Shown here piece after piece: positions 1 through 11,069 of a DNA stretch of 64,000 nucleotides. A program made the translations under genes and the position numbers. The stretch's first letter is position 1, and each line of letters begins with the position of its first letter. Origin of the DNA: Endosaccharibacter trunci (GTDB lineage Bacteria > Pseudomonadota > Alphaproteobacteria > Acetobacterales > Acetobacteraceae); NCBI GenBank assembly GCA_024515975.1, contig JAMSKV010000001.1, forward strand, positions 512,895 through 576,894, written 5' to 3'. The notes beneath the pieces are model-generated. The model saw only the letters and a program-made list of their open reading frames with translations. It ran no database searches and had not been told where the DNA came from.

Positions 1-2237
<2,237 letters not shown>

Positions 2238-2262
2238 CGCAGCACCCCGGTGACGGACGTGT

Positions 2263-2718
2263 TCAGTGCTTGGGGGCGTCCTGGCCGGGAACCGGGATCG
2301 CCGGTGCCGGGCCGGTCGGGGCGGGAGTCACGGGCGCGACGCTGGCCGGTGCCTTGGGCGCCGCGGCGGGGGAGGGCGCGGCCGGCGCCGTGCCCGGGAT
2401 CGGCGCGGCGGGAAGCGCGGGGGCAGTCGCGCCGGGGGCGGCGGCGGGCGCGGTCTCCGGCAGGTTCAGGATATCGCGCGAATGGCCGGCCGTGCCGCGA
2501 TTCATCACCGCCAGGGCCAGGGACAGCGCCATGAAGATGGCGGCCAGGATGCTGGTGGTGCGGGTCAGCAGGTTGGCGGTGCCGCGGCCGCTCATGAACG
2601 AGCCCATGCCCTGGCTGGAGCCGATGCCGAGACCGCCGCCCTCGCTGCGCTGCACGAGCACGGTGGCGATCAGGGTCAGCGTGACCAGCAGATGAAGAAC
2701 GAGCAGCACGGTGATCAT
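2263..2718 (-). CDS. secG: Preprotein translocase subunit SecG
   Basis: Small subunit of the SecYEG channel in the inner membrane; it helps SecA-driven export. The 151-residue product begins with a hydrophobic helix (about 3-22), followed by the family signature VLVQRSEGGGLG and a Gly/Ser-rich loop, then a second helix at about 52-70. The tail from about residue 85 is an unusually long Ala/Pro-rich extension of low complexity, a common feature of alphaproteobacterial SecG. Start is an ATG at 2718, 19 bases after the tpiA stop. Co-directional with tpiA and pyrG. Confidence 0.94.
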   Translation of the reverse strand: MITVLLVLHLLVTLTLIATVLVQRSEGGGLGIGSSQGMGSFMSGRGTANLLTRTTSILAAIFMALSLALAVMNRGTAGHSRDILNLPETAPAAAPGATAPALPAAPIPGTAPAAPSPAAAPKAPASVAPVTPAPTGPAPAIPVPGQDAPKH

Positions 2719-2737
2719 GATGGAAAAGGTCCGGCGT

Positions 2738-3499
2738 TCAACGGTTCGGGCCGGACACGGCGGCCCGGGCGATGGACAGGAAATCCTGCGGCTTCAGGCT
2801 GGCGCCGCCCACCAGGGCGCCGCCCACCTCGGGCACGCCCAGCAGGGCGGCGGCGTTGGTGGCGTTGACGGAGCCGCCATAGAGGATGCGCACAGAAGCG
2901 CCCTTGTCGCCGAACTGGCGGACCAGCTCGGCGCGGATGAAGCCGTGCATGGCGGCGACGTCGTCCTCGGTCGCGGTGCGTCCGGTGCCGATCGCCCAGA
3001 CCGGCTCATAGGCGACCACGCCCGGCCCGTCGGCGAAATCGTTCGGCAGCGAGCCCTTCAGCTGCCAGCCCACCACGTCGTCCTGCTGGCCGGCCGCGCG
3101 CTGCTCCTCGGTCTCGCCGACGCAGACGATCGGCACGAGACCGGCCGCGCGGGCGGCCACCACCTTCTCGCGCACGGTCTCGTCCAGCTCGTGATGGTTC
3201 TGCCGGCGCTCCGAATGGCCCAGGACGATATGGGTGCAGCCCAGCTCCGGCAGCATCGGCGCGGCGACGTCGCCGGTATGCGCGCCGCCGGCGGCGACCG
3301 AACAATCCTGCGCACCCAGGGCTACGTCCGAGCCGTTCAGGATTCGGCCCACGGCCTGCAGATGCACGAAGGGCGGGCACACCAGCAGCTCGGCGCCGAT
3401 GCCGTCGCGCGGCGCGTCCAGCAGCGCACGCGCCAGCGCTTCCGCGGCGGCGAGCGTTCCGTTCATCTTCCAATTGCCGGCGATCAGCTGACGCGTCAT
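2738..3499 (-). CDS. tpiA: Triosephosphate isomerase
   Basis: Interconverts dihydroxyacetone phosphate and glyceraldehyde 3-phosphate in the cytoplasm. The 253-residue length is normal for this TIM barrel. All catalytic elements are present: Lys11 in GNWKMNG, the His in IVLGHSERR, the catalytic Glu in VAYEPVWAIGTG and the phosphate-binding ILYGGSVN loop. It is the first gene of the minus-strand operon and is divergent from ppiD; the 159 bases between them must carry both promoters. Confidence 0.98.
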   Translation of the reverse strand: MTRQLIAGNWKMNGTLAAAEALARALLDAPRDGIGAELLVCPPFVHLQAVGRILNGSDVALGAQDCSVAAGGAHTGDVAAPMLPELGCTHIVLGHSERRQNHHELDETVREKVVAARAAGLVPIVCVGETEEQRAAGQQDDVVGWQLKGSLPNDFADGPGVVAYEPVWAIGTGRTATEDDVAAMHGFIRAELVRQFGDKGASVRILYGGSVNATNAAALLGVPEVGGALVGGASLKPQDFLSIARAAVSGPNR

Positions 3500-3658
3500 G
3501 GGCTCGATCCTGGCGGCCGGCTCCGAACCGGCAGGCCCCTCCTGGTGATGCGGCGCAGATAGACCATGCCGGCCGCACGCATGACAAGCGCCGGCTCTGC
3601 CCTTATGGTCCGCCGCCCGTTCCGGATCGCCGGAATGCCCCCAGATGCCGGATCATCC

Positions 3659-5605
3659 ATGCTCGCCTTTCTGCGTCGCGTTTTTGTTGGATCGTGGCTC
3701 GGCCGCGTGTTGGCGGTGCTGATCTTCCTGAGCTTCGCGGCGTGGGGCATGGGTGGCTTCTTCTCGGACCTGTTCAGTGGCGGCGTCGGCGCCGGGAACG
3801 TGGCCGAAGTCGGTGGCCGGTCGATCACCGGGCCGGATCTGGAGCGCGTGTATCGGCGCGGCCTGGCCAGCGCCGCGCAGAACCAGCACATCGCCGATCC
3901 GCTCAGCCTGCCCTACCCGGAGAAGCGCTATATCGCCGACGCGGCGCTGCGACAGCTCGAGGCGCAGGCGGCGATCGCGGTGGCGGCGAACCGCATCGGC
4001 CTGGTGGTGCCGGACGCGCTGCTGCGCCAGCGGATCATCGACGAGAAGGCCTTCGCCGGCCCGAACGGACAGTTCGACCGCGCCGTCTTCGAGCAGCGCC
4101 TGCAGAATGCGGGCATGACCCAGGACCAGCTCGTCGACGCCCTGCGCGGCGAGGCGCAGGCCAACGCGCTGATGCAGCCGGTGCGGATCGGTGTCCGGGC
4201 GCCGGCCGAACTGGTGCGGCGGGCTTTCGACTACGCCAGCGAACAGCGCGTGCTCGACATGCGGATCGTGCCGTTCGCCACCACGCCGCCGCCGGCACCG
4301 GACGAATCGGTGCTGCGCCGCGTCTTCGACAACAACCGCTCCGCCTTCACAGCGCCCGAATACCGGCGGATCAAGCTGGTTCTGCTCTCGCCCGCCACCA
4401 TCGCCCGCACGGTCGACGTGTCCGACGCGGAGGAACGTCGCGCCTATGACGAGCTGATCACGCGCTATCAGGTGCCGGAGAAGCGCAGCGTGCGGATCCT
4501 GATCGCCCCCGACGAGGCGAAGGCGACCCAGATCGCCGCCGCGTGGCGTGCGGGCGCCGGCTGGGCCGATCTGCAGAAACCGGCCTACGGCGCCACGCCG
4601 ATCGAACTGGACGACGCCACGCAGAACAGCATCCCGTCGCCCGATCTGGCCAAGCAGGTGTTCGCCGCCCAGACGGGCGCTGTCACCGGGCCGGTCAAGC
4701 TCGACGCCGGCTGGGTCGTGCTGGAGGTGTCCAAGGTGACGCCGCCGCTGAACCGCTCCTTCGACCAGGTCAAGGACGAGCTGCGTGCGCTCATCGGCAA
4801 GGACAAGGCGCAGAACCTGATTGCGCCGCGCGTGCAGAAACTGCAGGACGCGATCGCGGGCGGCGGTCTCGACTCGATCCCGGCCGATCTCGGCGCGGAC
4901 GCCGCGGAAGGTACGCTGGATGCGCAGGGCTTGACCCCCGCCGGCGAGCCGGCGCCGCTGCCGGGCTCGGATGCGGTGCGCAAGGCGGTGATCGCCCAGG
5001 CGTTCAAGACCCCGGTCGGCCAGGCTCCGTCGCTCACGCAGGGTCCGGACGGAAGCTGGTTCGCGCTGGCGGTGGAAAGTATCACCCCTGCCGCGCAGCT
5101 GTCCTTCGTGCAGGCGGCGGAGAAGGTGCGCGCCTTCTGGCAGCAGCAGCAGGTCCGTCACGACGCCGAGGAACAGGCAGCGTCCCTGCTGCATAACGCC
5201 CAGGCGCAGCACGGCGTCGCTGCCGCCTCGGCTGGCCAGCCCGGCCTGCAGGTGGGACTCACGGTGCGTCGCGGCCAGACGGACGGCCCGGTTCCGGCCA
5301 ATGTCGCCCAGCTGGCCTTCAGCCTGAAGCAGGGTGAGACCACCATGCTGGAGGTGCCGGACGGTTTCGCGGTGCTCACGCTGACCGCCATCCGCCATCC
5401 CGATCCGGCGACCGAGAAGTTGGCCTATCAGCGGCTCAGCTACGCGCTCGACGGAGCGATCGCCGACGATGTCGAGCAGACCTATCTCAACGCGCTGCTC
5501 AAGCGGGCCGGCGTGAAGGACGACCCGAAGGCGATCGACGCGCTGGTTGGCCCCGCTACCGGCTCCGGGACCGGCGCCACCGGCGATTCCGGCGCTCCGA
5601 CATGA
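3659..5605 (+). CDS. ppiD: SurA N-terminal/parvulin-type membrane foldase (PpiD-like)
   Basis: A periplasm-facing, inner-membrane-anchored chaperone with a peptidyl-prolyl isomerase-like fold, thought to help newly exported proteins. I chose the ATG at 3659 over a frame-compatible start at 3566 because it gives a short basic N-terminus (MLAFLRRVFVGSWLGRVLAV) directly before a single membrane helix (about 16-38). Then come a SurA-N-like helical region (about 50-200) and a degenerate parvulin region (about 275-400). Length is 648 residues, normal for the family. Its stop overlaps the trpE start by four bases (ATGA), an arrangement frequent in alphaproteobacteria. Confidence 0.9.
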   Translation: MLAFLRRVFVGSWLGRVLAVLIFLSFAAWGMGGFFSDLFSGGVGAGNVAEVGGRSITGPDLERVYRRGLASAAQNQHIADPLSLPYPEKRYIADAALRQLEAQAAIAVAANRIGLVVPDALLRQRIIDEKAFAGPNGQFDRAVFEQRLQNAGMTQDQLVDALRGEAQANALMQPVRIGVRAPAELVRRAFDYASEQRVLDMRIVPFATTPPPAPDESVLRRVFDNNRSAFTAPEYRRIKLVLLSPATIARTVDVSDAEERRAYDELITRYQVPEKRSVRILIAPDEAKATQIAAAWRAGAGWADLQKPAYGATPIELDDATQNSIPSPDLAKQVFAAQTGAVTGPVKLDAGWVVLEVSKVTPPLNRSFDQVKDELRALIGKDKAQNLIAPRVQKLQDAIAGGGLDSIPADLGADAAEGTLDAQGLTPAGEPAPLPGSDAVRKAVIAQAFKTPVGQAPSLTQGPDGSWFALAVESITPAAQLSFVQAAEKVRAFWQQQQVRHDAEEQAASLLHNAQAQHGVAAASAGQPGLQVGLTVRRGQTDGPVPANVAQLAFSLKQGETTMLEVPDGFAVLTLTAIRHPDPATEKLAYQRLSYALDGAIADDVEQTYLNALLKRAGVKDDPKAIDALVGPATGSGTGATGDSGAPT

Positions 5606-7065
5606 CCGGCGCATTCGACTCCCCGGTCTGCTGGACGGTCGAGGCCGCCGACCTGCTCACCCCGGTCGCTGCCTTTCTGCGCCTGCGCCGGCACCTGCCG
5701 GGCGCGGACCGCAACGGCTTCCTGCTGGAGAGCATCGAGGGCGGCACCGCGCGCGGCCGCTACTCCGTGATTGGCCTGCTGCCGGATCTGGTCTGGCGCT
5801 GCCAGCACGGCGCCGTCGCGCTCCAGCGCGATCCGGCCGGCGGCGGCCCTTTCGCGCCGGTTCCGGGTTCGGCGATCGAGAGCCTGCGCGGGCTGATCGC
5901 CGAAAGCCGCTTCGCGCTGCCGCCGGCATTGCCGCCGATGATCGGCGGCGTGTTCGGCTATCTCGGCTACGACATGGTACGGCAGATGGAGCACCTGCCG
6001 AACGTGCCCAAGGACGATCTCGGCCTGCCGGAAGGCATGATGCTGCGGCCGTCCCTGTTCGCCGTGTTCGACAATGTGCGCGACGAGCTCATCCTGGCCG
6101 CGCCACGCCGTCCGGGCGGCGCCGACCCGCAGGCGCTGATCGACGCGGCCCGCCTGGCCCTGTCCCAGGATCTGCCTCTCGATCTGCCTCTGGCCGAGCC
6201 GGGCGAACGCGCGCCCTCCGGCCCGATCGAGCCGGTCTCCAACATTCCCAGGGAGACTTTTCTCGACAATGTCCGGCGCATCCAGGACTACATCGCCGCC
6301 GGCGATGCGTTCCAGGTGGTGCCGAGCCAGCGCTTCTCCGCGCCGTTCGCCCAGGACCCGTTCGGGCTGTTCCGGGCGCTGCGGCGGGTCAATCCGGCGC
6401 CGTTCCTGTTCTTTCTCGACCTGGAAAACGAGGGCGGCCGGTTCCAGCTCGTCGGCAGCTCGCCGGAGGTGCTGGTGCGGCTGCGCGCGGGCACGGTCAC
6501 GGTGCGTCCGCTCGCCGGCACGCGTCCGCGCGGTGCCGACGCCGCCGCCGACCTGGCGCTGGAGCGGGATCTGCTGGCCGACCCCAAGGAGCGCGCCGAG
6601 CATCTGATGCTGGTCGATCTCGGCCGCAACGATGTCGGCCGCGTCGCCGCCCCGGGCACGGTGCGGGTGGTGGAAAGCTTCGTGATCGAGCGCTTCAGCC
6701 ACGTCATGCACATCTCCTCCACCGTCGAAGGGCGCCTGCAGGACGGTATGGACGCCGTGGATGCTCTGGTGGCCGGCTTCCCCGCCGGCACGCTCACCGG
6801 CGCGCCCAAGATCCGCGCCATGGAGATCATCGACGAGATGGAGCCGACCCGGCGCGGCACCTATTCCGGCTGCATCGGCTATTTCGGCGCCGATGGCGAC
6901 ATGGATACCTGCATCGGCCTGCGGATGGCGCTGATCAAGGATGGCGTCATGCACGTCCAGGCCGGCTGCGGCGTGGTCGCCGACAGCGTGCCGGAAGCGG
7001 AATGGGAGGAAACCCGCCAGAAGGCGCGCGCCCTGTTCCGCGCTGCGGAGGCGATGCGCATCTAG
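5602..7065 (+). CDS. trpE: Anthranilate synthase component I
   Basis: Converts chorismate to anthranilate using ammonia supplied by TrpG; first committed step of tryptophan synthesis. The 487-residue protein has the N-terminal TrpE domain, including the LLESIEGG feedback-inhibition motif near residue 44, and the chorismate-binding domain with IAAGDAFQVVPSQR, MLVDLGRNDVGRV and GAPKIRAMEIIDEMEP in order. It overlaps ppiD by four bases, so it is probably translationally coupled. Its partner genes trpGDC do not follow directly: the ohrR/ohr pair lies between. No trp leader peptide or attenuator was recognised upstream. Confidence 0.97.
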   Translation: MTGAFDSPVCWTVEAADLLTPVAAFLRLRRHLPGADRNGFLLESIEGGTARGRYSVIGLLPDLVWRCQHGAVALQRDPAGGGPFAPVPGSAIESLRGLIAESRFALPPALPPMIGGVFGYLGYDMVRQMEHLPNVPKDDLGLPEGMMLRPSLFAVFDNVRDELILAAPRRPGGADPQALIDAARLALSQDLPLDLPLAEPGERAPSGPIEPVSNIPRETFLDNVRRIQDYIAAGDAFQVVPSQRFSAPFAQDPFGLFRALRRVNPAPFLFFLDLENEGGRFQLVGSSPEVLVRLRAGTVTVRPLAGTRPRGADAAADLALERDLLADPKERAEHLMLVDLGRNDVGRVAAPGTVRVVESFVIERFSHVMHISSTVEGRLQDGMDAVDALVAGFPAGTLTGAPKIRAMEIIDEMEPTRRGTYSGCIGYFGADGDMDTCIGLRMALIKDGVMHVQAGCGVVADSVPEAEWEETRQKARALFRAAEAMRI

Positions 7066-7220
7066 GCTTCTCGCCCGGTCTGCCTCGGCCCGACCGGTAG
7101 GCTGCGAGACGAGAACGGTTCAGTTCGCCATCCTGGCCGGCCGAATTCGGGCGGCTGGTCCCGATCCGGGTTCGGGCTGGCAGCCCGGGACTGCGTACAG
7201 CTGCCCTCCGGTTCGCCCGA

Positions 7221-7655
7221 TCAGGCTTCCGTCTCGGAAAGCACGTCGCGAAGGGCGCGCACATCGTCCCGCAACGATGCCAGACCGGCGAGGGTCAGTC
7301 CCGGCCGCCTGAACACGGCCTGGCCGATGACGCCGCACTCGCCACGCAGCGCGCGGCCGCGCTCGGTGAGCCTGACCACCACCTGACGCTCGTCCGCCGG
7401 GTTGCGTGTTCTTGCCGCGAAACCGGCGCTCTCCAACCGCTTCACCAGCGGGGTGACGGTGCTGGATTCGAGGCCCAGCCGCGCGGCGATCGCGCCGATC
7501 GTGCGCTCGTCCTCGTCCCAGAGCGCCATCAGCACCAGATATTGCGGATAGGTGATGCCGATCTTGTCCAGCAAGGGCTTGTAGGCACGGTTCACCGCCA
7601 TGTTGGCGGAGTACAGGGCGAAGCAGAGCTGGTCGTCGAGCGAAGGGTTGGCCAT
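7221..7655 (-). CDS. ohrR: Organic-hydroperoxide-sensing MarR-family repressor OhrR
   Basis: A 144-residue MarR-type winged-helix repressor. Cys11 in LDDQLCFALYSA sits where OhrR proteins carry the peroxide-reactive cysteine, followed by the PQYLVLMALWDEDE segment typical of OhrR and the recognition helix region LGLESSTVTPLVKRLE. Oxidation of this Cys by organic peroxides is known to release OhrR from DNA. It is transcribed divergently from ohr, and the shared 135-base gap contains two matching palindromes. A good ribosome site (caggag on the coding strand) precedes the ATG at 7655. A second sensing Cys is not present in this protein, suggesting the one-Cys class. Confidence 0.94.
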   Translation of the reverse strand: MANPSLDDQLCFALYSANMAVNRAYKPLLDKIGITYPQYLVLMALWDEDERTIGAIAARLGLESSTVTPLVKRLESAGFAARTRNPADERQVVVRLTERGRALRGECGVIGQAVFRRPGLTLAGLASLRDDVRALRDVLSETEA

Positions 7656-7686
7656 GGCAAAACTCCTGTGAGTCTCTTACCACGCA

Positions 7687-7710
7687 AAATCGTATCGCGA
7701 TAACGATTTT
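7687..7710. promoter_or_regulatory. Candidate OhrR operator 1
   Basis: Near-perfect dyad built around the 10-base palindrome TATCGCGATA (7693-7702) with AAATCG and CGATTT flanks. It lies 32 bases upstream of the ohrR start. The same core recurs in operator 2, in the gap between ohrR and ohr, which points to autoregulation of ohrR. Binding is inferred, not shown. Confidence 0.75.
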
Positions 7711-7746
7711 ACGCTGGACAGCGTCCGGGCAAGGCCCTAGGAAGAC

Positions 7747-7772
7747 ATTATCGCGATAATCATTATCGCAAT
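7747..7772. promoter_or_regulatory. Candidate OhrR operator 2
   Basis: Contains the perfect 14-base palindrome ATTATCGCGATAAT (7747-7760) followed by a further half-site ATTATCGC (7762-7769). It ends four bases before the ohr ribosome site (aaaaggaga, 7776-7784), so bound repressor would cover the ohr promoter/leader. It shares the core TATCGCGATA with operator 1, centre-to-centre distance about 56 bases. Confidence 0.8.
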
Positions 7773-7790
7773 CTAAAAGGAGACGCAGCG

Positions 7791-8216
7791 ATGCCTGTCG
7801 ACGTGAAATACAAGACCTCCGCCACCGCCACCGGCGGGCGCGATGGCCAGGCTGCCAGCGATGACGGCGTGTTTTCGGTCAAGCTGTCCACGCCGAAGGA
7901 GCTGGGCGGTGCTGGCGGCGATGGCAGCAACCCGGAGCAGCTGTTCGCGGCCGGCTATGCCGCCTGCTTCATCGGCGCTCTGAAGGTTGCCGGCGGCCAG
8001 CTCAAGCTGAAGGTTCCGGCCGATACCAGCGTGAACGCCACCGTGGGCATCGGTCCGCGCTCGGAGGGCGGCTTCGGCATCACCGCCGACCTCAAGGTGA
8101 CTTTGCCGGGCCTGGACCGCGCCGACGCGGAGAAGCTAGTGGCGGCAGCGCATCAGATCTGCCCGTATTCCAACGCCACCCGCAACAATGTGGATGTCGG
8201 CCTGACCGTCGCCTGA
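7791..8216 (+). CDS. ohr: Organic hydroperoxide reductase Ohr
   Basis: Cytoplasmic thiol peroxidase of the OsmC/Ohr family that reduces organic and fatty-acid hydroperoxides. The 141-residue product has both catalytic cysteines in their usual contexts: Cys59 in [12 protein letters not shown] and Cys124 in [14 protein letters not shown], plus Arg17 and Glu49 expected at the active site. Strong ribosome site seven bases before the ATG. Divergent from its repressor ohrR with a palindromic control region. It sits between trpE and trpG, apart from any other stress genes. Confidence 0.97.
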   Translation: MPVDVKYKTSATATGGRDGQAASDDGVFSVKLSTPKELGGAGGDGSNPEQLFAAGYAACFIGALKVAGGQLKLKVPADTSVNATVGIGPRSEGGFGITADLKVTLPGLDRADAEKLVAAAHQICPYSNATRNNVDVGLTVA

Positions 8217-8223
8217 CGGCGTT

Positions 8224-8243
8224 CCCGCCCCCGCGGGGGCGGG
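8224..8243. terminator. GC hairpin between ohr and trpG
   Basis: A perfect 20-base palindrome (two 10-base arms, 8224-8233 and 8234-8243) starting eight bases after the ohr stop. It would fold into a very stable GC hairpin but no T-run follows, so it may be a weak or Rho-assisted terminator, or an mRNA-stability element, rather than a classical intrinsic terminator. It would limit read-through from ohr into trpGDC. Confidence 0.5.
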
Positions 8244-8290
8244 CTCACCGGGCGTTTGACCCTCGTGCGCCCTCGGGCGAATATGCCACC

Positions 8291-8887
8291 ATGATTCTGC
8301 TGATCGACAACTACGACAGCTTCACCTTCAACCTGGTGCACTACCTGGGCGAGCTGGGTGAGACCTGTGACGTGCGGCGCAACGATGCCCTGTCGCCAGA
8401 GGCGGCGCTGGCCTTGCGGCCGGATGCGATCGTGCTCTCGCCCGGCCCGTGCTCCCCCAACGAGGCGGGGATCTGCTGCGACCTGATCCGCGCCGCCGCC
8501 GGCCGGGTTCCCGTTTTCGGGGTCTGCCTCGGCCACCAGGCGATCGGACAGGTGTTCGGCGGCCAGGTGGTGCGGGCACCCAAGCCGATGCACGGCAAGG
8601 TCAGCCCGGTTTTCCATGACGGCACCGACGTGTTCGCCAACCTGCCGTCGCCGTTCCAGGCGACGCGCTATCACAGCCTGACCGTGGCGCCCGACACGCT
8701 GCCCGGGACTCTGGTTCCGACCGCCCGCACCGAGGACGGGGTGATCATGGGGCTGCGCCATCGCGACCTGCCGATCTTCGGCGTGCAATTCCATCCGGAA
8801 AGCATCGCCTCCGAACACGGCCACGCCATTCTCCGCAATTTCCTGGCCATCGCGCGCGGCCGAAACGACCAGCGTCGTGCCGCCTGA
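8291..8887 (+). CDS. trpG: Anthranilate synthase component II (glutamine amidotransferase)
   Basis: Supplies ammonia from glutamine to TrpE. The 198-residue class I amidotransferase starts [19 protein letters not shown], has the oxyanion motif [11 protein letters not shown], the nucleophile Cys79 in FGVCLGHQ and the His168/Glu170 pair in VQFHPES. In some bacteria the same protein also serves PabB in folate synthesis; this cannot be told from the sequence. It follows ohr by 74 bases and overlaps trpD by 11 bases. Confidence 0.96.
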   Translation: MILLIDNYDSFTFNLVHYLGELGETCDVRRNDALSPEAALALRPDAIVLSPGPCSPNEAGICCDLIRAAAGRVPVFGVCLGHQAIGQVFGGQVVRAPKPMHGKVSPVFHDGTDVFANLPSPFQATRYHSLTVAPDTLPGTLVPTARTEDGVIMGLRHRDLPIFGVQFHPESIASEHGHAILRNFLAIARGRNDQRRAA

Positions 8888-9980
8888 CGGCGCGGTCGGA
8901 TCGTCCGACCGGCCGGAACCGATCTCGTCGCTGAAGCCGGCCCTGGCCCGTATCGCCGCCGGGGCGATCCTGGACGAGGCCGAGGCCGAGGCGGCCTTTG
9001 CCTTGGTCATGGACGGCGCGGCGACGCCGGCGCAGATCGCCGCCCTGGCCATGGGGCTACGCGTGCGTGGCGAGGCGGTCTCGGAACTGGTCGGCGCGGC
9101 GCGGGCGATGCGTGCGCGGATGCGACGGGTGGATTCCGTGCCGGACGCGATCGATGTCTGCGGCACCGGCGGCGACGGCCATGCCACGTTGAACGTATCC
9201 ACGGCGGTGGCGTTCGTGCTGGCCGCCCTCGGCGTTCCGGTGGCCAAGCACGGCAACCGCGCGGTGTCGTCCCGGGCCGGCGCGTCCGACACGCTGGAGG
9301 CTCTCGGCATTGCGCTGGAAAGCGATCCCGCCTTGCTGCAGGCGCGTCTGTGCGACCAGGGGCTGGTGTTCCTGGCGGCGCCCTTGCACCACCCGGCCAT
9401 GCGCCATGCCGGGCCGGTGAGGGCCGAGCTGGGCATCCGCACGCTGTTCAATCTGGTCGGGCCGCTCTGCAATCCGGCCGGGGTATCGCGGCAGATGATC
9501 GGCGTGTTCGATCCGTCCTGGCAGGAGAAGCTTGCTCTGGCTCTCCGTGCCCTGGGCGTCGGGACCGCCTGGGTTGTGCATGGCGAGACGGAGACCGGCA
9601 CCGGACTCGACGAGCTCGGTCTTGCCGGACGGAATCGGGTGGTCACGCTCAAGGATGGCGCGATCGGCGAATTCTCGTTCGTGCCGGAAGATCTCGGACT
9701 GGCCCGGCAACCGGTTTCCGCGATCGCCGGCGGCGATGCGGCGGAGAATGCACGGAGCCTGGAGCTGCTTCTGGCAGGCGAGACCGGCGCCTATCGCGAT
9801 ATCGTGCTGCTGAATGCGTCGGCAGCTTTGCAGTGCAGCAGCTTGCAGACCGGGGCTGCCGGGTGCATGTCCGGGTCCGCGCCGCTCGACGCGCTGCGCG
9901 ACGGCATGCGGGCTGCGTCGCGCGTGCTGGACGATGGTTCGGCGCTGGCTGTGCTCCACGCCCAGAGGCGGGGGCACTGA
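8877..9980 (+). CDS. trpD: Anthranilate phosphoribosyltransferase
   Basis: Joins anthranilate to PRPP, second step of the tryptophan pathway. The 367-residue product has the helical N-terminal domain, the PRPP-binding DVCGTGGDG motif near residue 96, KHGNRAVSS near 122 and the [11 protein letters not shown] motif. The assigned start is a GTG at 8877 overlapping the end of trpG; the first 18 residues are poorly conserved, so a slightly later start is possible. Gene order trpG-trpD-trpC is standard. Confidence 0.95.
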   Translation: MPPDGAVGSSDRPEPISSLKPALARIAAGAILDEAEAEAAFALVMDGAATPAQIAALAMGLRVRGEAVSELVGAARAMRARMRRVDSVPDAIDVCGTGGDGHATLNVSTAVAFVLAALGVPVAKHGNRAVSSRAGASDTLEALGIALESDPALLQARLCDQGLVFLAAPLHHPAMRHAGPVRAELGIRTLFNLVGPLCNPAGVSRQMIGVFDPSWQEKLALALRALGVGTAWVVHGETETGTGLDELGLAGRNRVVTLKDGAIGEFSFVPEDLGLARQPVSAIAGGDAAENARSLELLLAGETGAYRDIVLLNASAALQCSSLQTGAAGCMSGSAPLDALRDGMRAASRVLDDGSALAVLHAQRRGH

Positions 9981-10039
9981 GACGGGGCCATGCAGAAGGG
10001 TGAAGGTTTCTTGATTTCCTGCTCGCCGATCGTTTCCGT

Positions 10040-10888
10040 ATGAGTGCCGCTGTCCCGGCTGCCGGCGCCGATGCCACGCCCGCGCCCGCGCCCGTGCCGG
10101 ACGTGCTGGCCGAGATCTGCGCCGCCACCCGCGAGGAGGTCGCGCGCCGGTCGGCCGTCACCACCCTGCGCGATCTGAAGAGCCGCCTGAACGAGCACGG
10201 CCCGACGCGCGGTTTCGGCCGCGTGCTGAAATCCATGACCGCGCGACGCGAGGTGGGGCTGATCGCGGAGATGAAGCGCCGTTCGCCGTCCGGCGGCGCC
10301 ATTCGCGACGATTTCGATCCCGCCGCCATCGCGCGCGCCTACGAGGCGGCCGGTGCGTCCTGTCTGTCGGTTCTGACGGAGGGGCCGTCCTTCGGGGGCA
10401 GCGCGGAGGATCTGCAGGCGGCGCGCGCCGCCGTGTCGCTCCCCGTGCTGCGCAAGGATTTCATTCTGGATCCCTGGCAGGTCTACGAAAGCCGCGCGAT
10501 GGGGGCGGATTGCATCCTGCTGATCATGGCGGCGCTGACGGATGCTGCCGCCGCGGAGATGCTGGCCTTGTCGCGCTCCCTGGACATGGACGTGCTGGTC
10601 GAGGTGCACGACGCCATCGAGTTGCGGCGCGCGCTCGGATTGAACACCGATCTCGTGGGCATCAATAACCGCAATCTGAAGACGTTGCGAACCGATCTTG
10701 CCACGACTCTGGAGCTGGCGCCGACCGTGCCGCCGGATCGGATCGTGGTGGCGGAAAGCGGCATATGCAGCCGCGCCGACGTGGTCTCGCTGGCGTCGTC
10801 CGGCGCGTCCTGCTTCCTGGTCGGCGAAAGCCTGCTGCGCCAGCCCGATCCTGGTGCCGCGTGCAGGGAATTACTGGGGCCCCTCTGA
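10040..10888 (+). CDS. trpC: Indole-3-glycerol phosphate synthase
   Basis: Closes the indole ring: converts carboxyphenylamino-deoxyribulose phosphate to indole-3-glycerol phosphate. The 282-residue TIM barrel shows AEMKRRSPSGG (catalytic Lys), LRKDFILDPWQVYESRA (catalytic Lys), VEVHDAIEL, VGINNRNLKT and VVAESGI. The N-terminus carries about 20 Ala/Pro-rich residues beyond the usual start of the family. trpF, B and A are not in the window. The next gene, pdhA, starts 181 bases later and probably has its own promoter. Confidence 0.96.
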   Translation: MSAAVPAAGADATPAPAPVPDVLAEICAATREEVARRSAVTTLRDLKSRLNEHGPTRGFGRVLKSMTARREVGLIAEMKRRSPSGGAIRDDFDPAAIARAYEAAGASCLSVLTEGPSFGGSAEDLQAARAAVSLPVLRKDFILDPWQVYESRAMGADCILLIMAALTDAAAAEMLALSRSLDMDVLVEVHDAIELRRALGLNTDLVGINNRNLKTLRTDLATTLELAPTVPPDRIVVAESGICSRADVVSLASSGASCFLVGESLLRQPDPGAACRELLGPL

Positions 10889-11069
10889 TCGTGTCGGAAG
10901 AAGTGCCTCCCCCGCGGCGGCAGCCCTTCGCGCAGACGGCGAGAGAGGGCACAATGAGGCGAGAACGCTACGGACGAATGGGCTTCCGCCGTCAGCCGCC
11001 TTGCGGCGGGGCCGAAGCGCCTCGGTCATGAATACGATCCGAATGGATTCGAGCAGTCAGGAGTTGTTG

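Noticed and set aside
3566..3658. Upstream extension of ppiD
   Set aside because: Adds 31 non-hydrophobic residues in front of the signal anchor; the ATG at 3659 gives a normal N-terminus.
10983..11020. Hairpin-like sequence in the trpC-pdhA gap
   Set aside because: Only a five-base stem with a three-base loop is convincing (10995-11007); too weak for a regulatory call.
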